In this document: positions 1-5,868 of the stretch, piece after piece
How the letters are laid out: the number at the start of each line of letters is the position of its first letter
Numbering within the stretch: position 1 is the first letter of the stretch
Source of the DNA: Paracoccaceae bacterium
Lineage (GTDB): Bacteria; Pseudomonadota; Alphaproteobacteria; Rhodobacterales; Rhodobacteraceae
Direction of reading: 5' to 3'
Assembly: GCA_902525995.1 (NCBI GenBank)
Contig: CABZJG010000115.1
Coordinates: forward strand, 1-5,868
Length of the DNA: 5,868 nucleotides
The notes under the pieces: model-generated
The model's database searches: none
What the model saw: only the letters and a program-made list of their open reading frames with translations
Told to the model about the DNA's origin: nothing
Program-made: the position numbers and the translations under genes

Positions 1-1225
1 TATCCAGATTCTGTCTCAGGGGAGCAGATGTATAACAGGCAGACATCGCATCGTCACCGCGCTGATCCCCCGGCATTTCCGGACCAAGCCAAATCGCGCA
101 ATATTCACCTGCGGCTGCACCGCAGGTTTGCGGCGATACAATGAGATCACTTAATTCGGCCGCCTGCCCTGCAAGAATGCCCCCGGGCTGCAGATGCCAA
201 TGATCATGGCAAGTTCATCCGGCCAGCTCTTTGGGGCAATCCAATGACCAGGACGCTCCTCATACCAAGTTTTTGGCCGCACCCCGTCCATGAGATAGGC
301 TGTATAATCTGGATCTTCATCGACCCCGGTATCTTTTCCTTTCAACCAATGGTCCCACCAACGCAGCGCTTCTTGTAAAAAAACCAATGCGCGGCTCCGG
401 CACGGCAAAATGGGGATATTTATGCACCCAAGGCCCGATGATCCCTTTTACAGGTGCAGATAGGTTTTCGACCAAATGGGAGACCGTATTTTTATACCCA
501 TCCCCCCAACCACCAACGGCCAATGTGGCTGCTTTTATCACGGAGTAATCCTCGCAGATTGAGCCATGTTTCCAATAGTCATCTCGGTTCTGATGGGAAA
601 GCCAGACCGCTGGTAAAAATGGCTCTGCCTCAAGCCGCGCCAGCCACATATCGCGCCACGCGTCCCCCACCAAAGCGGGGTCGGGCGCACGGGATGAATA
701 AGCCCACATGGTCGACCCCCACCCAAGGTTTTCATTTAACAGGCACCCGCCTTTGAAATGAATATCATCCGCATATCTGTCGACCGTTGAACACAGCGTA
801 ATAATGGCCTTTAATGCAGAAGGCTGACGCGCAGCCACTTGTAAGGAATTAAACCCGCCCCAACTGATCCCCATCATGCCGACGCAGCCAGTGCACCAAG
901 GTTGCTGTGCGAGCCAGGCGATAGTTGCCTCAGCATCGCGCAGTTCTTGATCGGTATATTCATCCTCCATGACACCCTGGCTATCGCCATTGCCGCGCAT
1001 ATCTACTCGAATGCAGGCATACCCATTTTTCGCAAAATAAGGATGGGTCAGGCAATCGCGCGCAGTTGTGCCATCGCGTTTGCGATAGGGAAGAAACTCC
1101 AAAATGGCAGGAACAGGCGATTCTAACGCATTGGCGGGCATCCAAACGCGCGCCGATAACCGGCACCCATCCGGCATCACAATTGCCATATCAGGATATT
1201 CTACAATATCATTCGCTTTGGTCAT
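1..1225 (-). CDS. CocE/NonD family hydrolase (peptidase S15-like), frameshifted, C-terminus beyond window
   Basis: This is a serine alpha/beta hydrolase of the CocE / X-Pro dipeptidyl-peptidase S15 family, which cleaves ester or amide bonds. Numbered from the ATG at 1225, it shows the oxyanion Tyr in FLPYRKRDG (Y47), the nucleophile in GISWGG (S121), a likely Asp in GGWGDGY (D242) and a His in GPWVH (H268). The reading frame breaks at a run of seven A on the plus strand (377-383). With one base fewer it continues as FLQEALRWWDHWLKG, a family hallmark, through to SWPDE. It then returns to the original frame near 200-216 and continues with HWHLQPGGIL, SDLIVSPQTCG and PGDQRGDDAMSACYTSAPL to the window edge. 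That last part is the start of the C-terminal beta-sandwich (XPD_C-like) domain, so the family order is intact apart from two compensating indels. A TTG at 1237 is possible, but the ATG at 1225 is preferred. It is divergent from the operon. The family call is secure; the substrate is unknown, and whether the gene is functional is open. Confidence 0.85.
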
Positions 1226-1259
1226 TTGCTTATCCAACTACCACCTGCTGCTGGCTCGC

Positions 1260-1288
1260 ATCTCAGAGCCTCTTTTGCGCCTTGTCAA
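1260..1288 (-). promoter_or_regulatory. Predicted sigma70-type promoter of the CocE-like hydrolase gene
   Basis: Read on the minus strand, a perfect TTGACA (1288 to 1283) is followed after 17 nt by TGAGAT (1265 to 1260), which matches 4 of 6 positions of TATAAT. Transcription would start near 1253, giving a leader of about 28 nt before the ATG at 1225. The ribosome binding site is weak, with GGATAAG just upstream of the ATG. Spacing and the -35 box are ideal; the -10 box is imperfect. Confidence 0.55.
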
Positions 1289-1309
1289 TTGTAAACCTCA
1301 AGAAAACGA

Positions 1310-1353
1310 GGCAATGGCCTGACTTACAGCAACATTTGCTCTGCCCCATTGCC
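1310..1353. repeat. Nested inverted repeat in the divergent control region
   Basis: An outer perfect 8-bp pair, GGCAATGG (1310-1317) and CCATTGCC (1346-1353), encloses an inner 5-bp dyad, AGCAA-CAT-TTGCT (1328-1340). It could be a DNA site for a dimeric regulator or an RNA hairpin in either leader transcript. No U-run follows, so it does not look like an intrinsic terminator. It lies between the hydrolase promoter and the plus-strand operon. Confidence 0.4.
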
Positions 1354-1367
1354 GCCTACAAAGCCCA

Positions 1368-1384
1368 AAGCAAACCTATTGCTT
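1368..1384. promoter_or_regulatory. Inverted repeat AAGCAA-N5-TTGCTT, possible regulator site
   Basis: Six-base perfect arms flank a 5-nt centre (ACCTA). The arm sequence matches that of the AGCAA-CAT-TTGCT dyad at 1328-1340, and the two centres are about 42 bp apart, close to four helical turns. Such spacing suits cooperative binding of a dimeric regulator, but this is inference. An outer CCCAA (1364-1368) and TTGGG (1396-1400) pair also surrounds it. Confidence 0.35.
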
Positions 1385-1433
1385 GCTCAATCAAATTGGG
1401 TCAAAAATTTATTTTATGCTGCGTAATCATTTA

Positions 1434-1450
1434 AATTTGTGTCACAAATT
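1434..1450. promoter_or_regulatory. Palindromic operator of GntR/FadR type upstream of the operon
   Basis: AATTTGTG-T-CACAAATT is a perfect 8-bp inverted repeat with a single central base. Its core TTGTGTCACAA fits TnGTnnnACnA, the known half-site pattern of FadR-subfamily GntR regulators. Further arms ATCAT (1426-1430) and ATGAT (1451-1455) extend the symmetry with a 3-nt offset. The site lies in an AT-rich stretch about 46 nt before the preferred start of the first operon gene, a position typical of repression that is relieved by the pathway substrate. No regulator gene is visible in the window, and I could not place a convincing -35/-10 pair for this operon. Confidence 0.55.
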
Positions 1451-1496
1451 ATGATCTGCTAGTGCTTTGAGTGCGCAGATTTTCAAGGGCTATCGT

Positions 1497-2702
1497 TTGG
1501 ATAAAGAAGACCGAAAACTTGCACCAAGCCGACGCGTCTACGGATGCGCTTCTGCGCGTACCACTGCGCAGAAAAAATTACCTAAATTAATATTTGATTT
1601 TATTGATGGTGCCGCAGGTCGTGAAACTGGTTTAAAGAACAACCAAGCCGCTTTTGACCGCCTGAAATTGAAACCTCGCGTATTGTCAAAAGCAACTCAG
1701 CAGTCTTTGGCAACAGAATTTTTGGGGCAGTCATATAACCAGCCCTTTGGTATCGCGCCGATGGGAATGTGCAACCTATCTCATCCCAGAGCAGATTATT
1801 TGATGGCGCAGGCCGCACAGCGCTTGAAGTTTCCGGTTGCCCTGTCATCAGCCGGATCCAGTAGTATCGAAGACATGCGCAAATGGGCGGGCGATAATGC
1901 GTGGTTTCAACTTTATGTGACGCCGCCTATGGACCATAGCCTTTCCCTGGTGCAGCGGGCCCAGGATGCAGGCTATCGCAATTTAATTTTGACGGTGGAT
2001 GTGCCGAAAGTCAGCCGCCGGCTGCGAGATATCAAAAACGGCTTTCAAATGCCTTTTAAATTGCGCACGCGGCAGTTTATAGATTTTGCCACCCACCCAA
2101 TCTGGAGCCTTCGACTATTGGCGGCAGGCACGCCAAAACCTGTTAACTTTCCGCAAAACGGATTGGGCTTTGATCGCGATGCCAGCCGCGCTATGGCGGA
2201 TTGGGATTTTTTGGACCGCCTGCGCGATCAATGGCAGGGCAATTTAATTGTGAAGGGGGTCACAGCCCCCGAGGATGCCTTACGGATCAAATCGATGGGG
2301 GCAGATGCGGTATATGTGTCCAATCATGGCGGCCGCCAGCTGGACAGCGTCCCGGCATCGATTGATCTTATCAGACCCATTAGAGAGGCTGTTGGCCGCG
2401 AATATCCTGTGGCGTTTGACAGCGGGGTGCGCGATGCAGAAGATATCCTAAAGGCTTTGGCGCGCGGTGCAGACTTTGTCATGCTTGGGCGGCCAAATTT
2501 ATTCGCGCTTGCCGCAGATGGCGCTGCCGGACTGGAAAGTCTTTATGCGGCTTTACGGTATGATCTTTCGGTTGCGATGGCGCAAATCGGCGTCGAGACG
2601 ATTGGGCATATAGGACCTCATAATTTGATAGAAGAGACGCAGATGATGACAGCTCACACCGACGCCGCCACATCCGCGAAGGCAAAAGGTAAAAAACCAT
2701 GA
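1497..2702 (+). CDS. FMN-dependent alpha-hydroxyacid dehydrogenase/oxidase (LldD/glycolate oxidase family)
   Basis: This enzyme oxidises an L-2-hydroxy acid to a 2-oxo acid using FMN in a TIM barrel. Numbered from the TTG at 1497, visible motifs are LPKLIFDFIDGAAG (28-41), WFQLYV with the active-site Tyr (Y140), LTVDVP followed by RRLRD (R175), IVKG (K253), and the family signature SNHGGRQ with catalytic His277 and Arg280. FDSGVRDAEDILKALARGADFVMLGRP completes the phosphate-binding end in order. The position matching glycolate oxidase Tyr24 is Phe35. No ATG opens the frame. I chose the TTG at 1497 because AAGGG (1485-1489) sits 7 nt upstream and the length then fits the family; a TTG at 1467 would add ten residues but has no clear ribosome binding site. 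The 3' end overlaps the next gene by 4 bp. The length of about 400 residues is normal. The substrate is unknown; lactate, glycolate or mandelate type specificities cannot be told apart here. Confidence 0.9.
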   Translation: MDKEDRKLAPSRRVYGCASARTTAQKKLPKLIFDFIDGAAGRETGLKNNQAAFDRLKLKPRVLSKATQQSLATEFLGQSYNQPFGIAPMGMCNLSHPRADYLMAQAAQRLKFPVALSSAGSSSIEDMRKWAGDNAWFQLYVTPPMDHSLSLVQRAQDAGYRNLILTVDVPKVSRRLRDIKNGFQMPFKLRTRQFIDFATHPIWSLRLLAAGTPKPVNFPQNGLGFDRDASRAMADWDFLDRLRDQWQGNLIVKGVTAPEDALRIKSMGADAVYVSNHGGRQLDSVPASIDLIRPIREAVGREYPVAFDSGVRDAEDILKALARGADFVMLGRPNLFALAADGAAGLESLYAALRYDLSVAMAQIGVETIGHIGPHNLIEETQMMTAHTDAATSAKAKGKKP

Positions 2703-4429
2703 ACGAGCAACCTATGATACGCGGCGGTGAAATTTTAGCCAGAGCGCTAAAGGAAAAAGGTGCAGAGCATGTGTTCACTCTTGCAGGGGGATTTTGCAAT
2801 CCGGCTTTAGAAGGGTTCATGAAATCCCAAATGCCGGTCATCAACTGCCCGCATGAGCAAGTGGCAGGCCATTTGGCGGACGGGCATACACGCATCACCC
2901 GAAAGCCGGCCATATGCCTTGTGGGTCCAGAAGGTTTTGCCAATGCGGTTCCGGCCATGCTTGAAGCCGGCGGCGAACGTGCGCCAGTGATATTCGTCAC
3001 CGGGTCATCGACCTTAAAACGTCAAGGCGCCGGTGGATTTAAGGAAATTGATGATGTGGCCATTGCCGCGCCCTTGGTAAAATATTCTGTGCAGATCACA
3101 GAGGGTGAACGGATTAGCGAATTTGTTGACCGCGCATGGACAGCGGCCACAACCGGCTATCCGGGCCCAGTTCATATTAGTCTTCCGGTTGATTTGATGT
3201 TTTCAAGCTTTCCAGCGGATGCAGGGCGCAGCGAGCGGCCCTTTGACCGTAGCGACCGCCAAGTGCCTCGTGCATGGCCGGATCCGGCAGTTATGGGCGC
3301 TATCCTCGAGCGGTTATCCGCAGCAGAGCGCCCGGTTATTATCGCAGGCCATGGGGTGTGGTGGTCAGGTGCGGAGAGGGCGCTTGAAACCTGCGCTTTG
3401 GCCCTTAAAATTCCGGTGTTTAATGTCCCCTATCACCAAAAGCTTTTGGGAGAGGAAAGCCAAGCCTATATGGGACTGGCTGATTTTCACCAATACCACC
3501 CCTCAAAAGAGGCCTTTCATCAGGCTGATGTCATTCTTATGGTGGGCGGGCGGTTGGACAATCAGATGAATTTTGGCAACCCTCCGTTTTTTCCAGCCTC
3601 TGCCCATTTGATTTGTATCAATGGCAGCCATGAAGAGCTTGAATATAACCGCGGTGCTGACACGGTTTTGCTTAGTGATCCCGGGGCATTTTTTGAAGCT
3701 TTAAGCAAAGCTGGAAAAACCTGGAAACCCTGGTTCGAGCTGCAGCGGGATCGTCGCAATACATGGGTGAACGACTGGTTTGATCATATCGACACCGAAA
3801 CCCGCGCGGATACGGAAGCCGGGCGAAATATGCATCCGCTTCAATTGTCTTTGGATGTGCAATCACACCTTGGTCCCCAAGACTGGTTGGTTTTTGATGG
3901 CGGCAACACCCACTTCTGGTCTGAGATCGCTGTCAATATGGCAGGCTGGAAGGGCCAAAAGCTGGGCGGCATACTGCACCCGGGAAATTACAGTTTGCTC
4001 GGCGTTGGTGTCAGCTTTGCAATCTCTGCCAAAGCCGCGCACCCGGATCAAAATGTGGTTTTAATCTCTGGCGACGGCGCGTTTCTATCCGGAGGTCTAT
4101 CAATAGAAGCGGCGTTTCATGAAGGGCTACCGATCACGGTGGTGATTGACAATAACGGGGGACTAGATTGCATCAGTCAGCAACAAGAGCGGCTGTTTTC
4201 AAATGGGGCACATTTTGCCACTGATTTCCGCGATATCCCGTTTCATACAATGTTTGAGGGATTGGGCGGGCATGGAGAATTGGTCGAACGGCGCGATCAA
4301 TTGGGCCCGGCCCTCACGCGCGCCATGCAAAGTGGCAAAACAGCCTGTGTAAACGTAAAATGCCGCGGGGTAATTAGCCCGATTGTTGCTGCGACCTCAG
4401 ATAAACGGGATAAGGCGTCGATAGAATAA
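2699..4429 (+). CDS. Thiamine-diphosphate-dependent 2-oxoacid enzyme (acetolactate synthase/benzoylformate decarboxylase-like)
   Basis: The 576-residue product has the three-domain layout of ThDP enzymes acting on 2-oxo acids. The N-terminal pyrimidine-binding domain has the cofactor-activating Glu53 in CPHEQVAGHLADGHTR, then APVIFVTGSS and QGAGGFKEID (about 95-118). The central Rossmann-like domain holds RPVIIAGHG (211-219) and the segment ADVILMVGGRLD (276-287). The C-terminal domain has the ThDP/Mg motif, GDG (458-460) through DNNGG (484-488). Glu53 argues against glyoxylate carboligase, which lacks this residue. The start codon ATG overlaps the upstream stop as ATGA, with AAAGG 9 nt before it. 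Following directly on a hydroxyacid dehydrogenase, the likely role is decarboxylation or carboligation of the 2-oxo acid that enzyme makes; this is inference. Alternatives within the family are an oxalyl-CoA decarboxylase-like or acetolactate synthase-like activity. Confidence 0.9.
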   Translation: MNEQPMIRGGEILARALKEKGAEHVFTLAGGFCNPALEGFMKSQMPVINCPHEQVAGHLADGHTRITRKPAICLVGPEGFANAVPAMLEAGGERAPVIFVTGSSTLKRQGAGGFKEIDDVAIAAPLVKYSVQITEGERISEFVDRAWTAATTGYPGPVHISLPVDLMFSSFPADAGRSERPFDRSDRQVPRAWPDPAVMGAILERLSAAERPVIIAGHGVWWSGAERALETCALALKIPVFNVPYHQKLLGEESQAYMGLADFHQYHPSKEAFHQADVILMVGGRLDNQMNFGNPPFFPASAHLICINGSHEELEYNRGADTVLLSDPGAFFEALSKAGKTWKPWFELQRDRRNTWVNDWFDHIDTETRADTEAGRNMHPLQLSLDVQSHLGPQDWLVFDGGNTHFWSEIAVNMAGWKGQKLGGILHPGNYSLLGVGVSFAISAKAAHPDQNVVLISGDGAFLSGGLSIEAAFHEGLPITVVIDNNGGLDCISQQQERLFSNGAHFATDFRDIPFHTMFEGLGGHGELVERRDQLGPALTRAMQSGKTACVNVKCRGVISPIVAATSDKRDKASIE

Positions 4430-4779
4430 TGCCTCTTGTTAGCTCACACACATTAAACGGGGTTGATGGCACACATGCGGGCCATATCCCTGTTCGACTT
4501 ATTCATGTTGCGTCACAAAAGGTACTTTTTGAAACGCAAATGGATGATGGTGGACGGTTGTCGCGCAGTATAGAAAGTGCAAAAGTTGACGCAAACGGAC
4601 AGTATGAGCTGGTGTTTGATACTGCCGCCTACTGGCAAAGCCGCAACTTACCACGCCAAGGGGCGCAAATCTTGGATCAGATCGTTATACGGTTTTCAAT
4701 GCCCGATCCCGAAGGCCAATACCACATTCCCGCGATCCTAAGCCCCAATTCCTATTCCGTTTGGTGGTCGGGAGAATAG
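4429..4779 (+). CDS. Transthyretin-like / 5-hydroxyisourate hydrolase-like protein
   Basis: This 116-residue protein has the length and motif order of the HIUase/transthyretin family, small tetrameric beta-sandwich hydrolases that open the ring of 5-hydroxyisourate in purine breakdown. It shows SHTLNG (His7), GHIPVRL, DDGGR (Arg43), GQYELVFDTAAYW, and near the end QYHIPAILSP (His99). These match the family's three catalytic or binding positions. However, the diagnostic C-terminal tetrapeptide YRGS is replaced by WWSG followed by a final Glu, so hydrolysis of hydroxyisourate itself is doubtful. No OHCU decarboxylase or allantoinase gene is seen nearby. The ATG overlaps the preceding TAA by one base; the nearest AAGG is 13 nt upstream, so translational coupling is likely. 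It probably acts on another cyclic amide or ureide, or has a binding role; this is inference. Confidence 0.8.
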   Translation: MPLVSSHTLNGVDGTHAGHIPVRLIHVASQKVLFETQMDDGGRLSRSIESAKVDANGQYELVFDTAAYWQSRNLPRQGAQILDQIVIRFSMPDPEGQYHIPAILSPNSYSVWWSGE

Positions 4780-4782
4780 GGC

Positions 4783-5868
4783 ATGGCTGATGGTTTGAAT
4801 ATGTCACGCCGTATCCGGCGCACCCCTTATACAGACCGGGTCGAAGCCGCCGGCGTACGGGGCTTTTCGGTGGTCAACCATATGCTGCTGCCAAAGGCCT
4901 TTGAACGCAGCGTGGAAGAGGACTATTGGCACCTCAAAGAGCATGTCCAAATTTGGGATGTCTCTTGCCAAAGACAAGTTGAAATTTCAGGCGCGGATGC
5001 AGCCGCTCTGGTCCAGTGGATGACCCCGCGCAATATATCAAACGCCAAAATAGGAGATTGCCTTTATATACCCATTCTGGACGATCAAGCAGGTTTGATC
5101 AACGATCCGGTTCTGTTGAAGTTGGCCGAGGATCGTTTTTGGCTTTCGATCGCAGACAGTGATGTTCTGCTTTATGCCAAAGGGCTTGCCCTTGGCCGAG
5201 GTCTTGATGTGATTGTGCACGAACCCGATGTTTACCCACTTGCCCTCCAAGGGCCCCGCGCAGAGGCGCTGCTCTCCGAAATGTTTGGAGCCGAGATCGA
5301 AAAAATCGGGTTTTTTAAATTTGGCTGGATTGATATTTTCGGCACACGGCAACTCATTGCCCGGTCTGGCTATTCGCGCCAAGGTGGGTTTGAAATCTAC
5401 CTAAATGGCGCGTCTTTGGGCGGCCCTTTATGGGATAAGATTTGGCAGGCAGGCCAAAGCTATAACATCTCGCCCGGTTGCCCAAATCTTATTGAGCGTA
5501 TTGAAGGCGGGCTGTTGTCATATGGCAACGAAATGACGTCTGAAACCAATCCTTTGGAAATTGGGTTGGGAAAATACTGCAGCCTTGACGGTGCGGTTGA
5601 GTTTATTGGGCGCCCTGCGCTTGAAAAGATCGCAGCGGCCGGTCCCGACCGATTAATACATGGCGTTGTTTTTAACGCGCCGGCCTGTCCGACCTGCGCG
5701 GTTCCTTGGCCCGTGCGGGTTGGCAAAAGTCGCGTTGGAGCCATTACATCCGGTATATATTCCCCAAGGTTGAAAAAAAAACATTGGGCTGTCGCTTATT
5801 GAAAAAGGCCATTGGACGCCCGGCCTAAAAGTATCAGTAGAGCTGCCTGATGGTTCGACTAGGCAGGG
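4783..5868 (+). CDS. DmdA-like tetrahydrofolate-dependent demethylase (GcvT family), frameshifted near its 3' end, partial
   Basis: The product belongs to the GcvT / aminomethyltransferase fold and most resembles dimethylsulfoniopropionate demethylase (DmdA), which passes a methyl group to tetrahydrofolate. Supporting stretches are SRRIRRTPYTDRVEAAGV (about 8-25), NHMLLPKAF, HLKEHVQIWDVSCQRQVEI, GLINDPVLLKL, FWLSIADSD, YPLALQGPRA, ARSGYSRQGGFEIY and CPNLIERIEGGLLSYGNEMT. GLINDP stands where GcvT proteins have GGIxDD, as in DmdA-type relatives. As read, the frame ends at 5802 after a run of nine A (5773-5781). With eight A it would continue as NIGLSLIEKGHWTPGLKV to the window end, which restores the expected C-terminal barrel. 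GGGAG lies 8 nt before the ATG, so this start is preferred over the ATG at residue 7. Whether the substrate is DMSP or another methylated compound is uncertain; DmdA-like paralogues with other roles are common. It is the fourth operon gene in this window. Confidence 0.85.

Noticed and set aside
1310..1353. Intrinsic terminator in the divergent gap
   Set aside because: The stem is interrupted and not followed by a T-run on either strand, and neither flanking gene ends here.
1396..1420. Promoter for the plus-strand operon from TTGGGT (1396-1401) and TATGCT (1415-1420)
   Set aside because: The 13-nt spacing is too short for a sigma70 promoter. The region is AT-rich, but no properly spaced pair was found.
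1066..1434. 122-residue plus-strand frame running through the start of the hydrolase gene and the divergent gap
   Set aside because: It overlaps the conserved N-terminal part of the hydrolase in antisense, shows no family motif, and ends among the regulatory dyads.
2479..3000. 173-residue open frame on the minus strand across the junction of the dehydrogenase and ThDP genes
   Set aside because: It is antisense to two well-supported genes, has no recognisable domain, and its composition is what a shadow frame would give.
2699..4429. Glyoxylate carboligase (tartronate-semialdehyde synthase), suggested by the HIUase-like neighbour and purine breakdown
   Set aside because: Glyoxylate carboligase lacks the cofactor-activating Glu, while this protein has Glu53 in a standard HEQ context.
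4783..5802. Plain glycine cleavage T-protein
   Set aside because: There are no gcvH or gcvP genes nearby, GLINDP stands where GcvT has GGIxDD, and the N-terminal and central motifs are those of DmdA-like proteins.

Overview
The window carries part of a catabolic gene cluster that looks alphaproteobacterial, most likely from a marine Rhodobacterales relative. That placement is inferred from the DmdA-like demethylase, the moderate GC content and the tightly overlapping operon; there is no rRNA or tRNA to confirm it.

Layout. Positions 1-1225 on the minus strand hold a CocE/NonD-type (peptidase S15) alpha/beta hydrolase. It runs off the left edge and is interrupted by two compensating frameshifts. 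Positions 1226-1496 are a non-coding divergent control region. It contains a good sigma70-type promoter for the hydrolase, several dyads, and a near-perfect GntR/FadR-type palindrome just upstream of the plus-strand operon. From about 1497 to the right edge, four plus-strand genes are packed end to end: an FMN-dependent alpha-hydroxyacid dehydrogenase, a thiamine-diphosphate (ThDP) 2-oxoacid enzyme, a small transthyretin/5-hydroxyisourate-hydrolase-like protein, and a DmdA/GcvT-family tetrahydrofolate-dependent demethylase. The last gene has an apparent +1 frameshift in a run of nine A and runs off the right edge. Junctions are a 4-bp overlap, a 1-bp overlap and a 3-nt gap, so co-translation is likely.

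How they may work together (inference). A 2-hydroxy acid would be oxidised to a 2-oxo acid, which the ThDP enzyme would decarboxylate or ligate. The transthyretin-like protein and the divergent hydrolase would open or cleave amide, ureide or ester bonds. The DmdA-like protein would pass a methyl group from a sulfonium or amine to tetrahydrofolate. Together they suggest an undescribed route for a methylated, hydroxylated small molecule, perhaps a marine osmolyte or a methylated ureide. I cannot name the substrate from sequence alone.

Caution. Both outer genes carry single-base length changes, two of them in homopolymers. Residual assembly or read errors are as likely as real gene decay.
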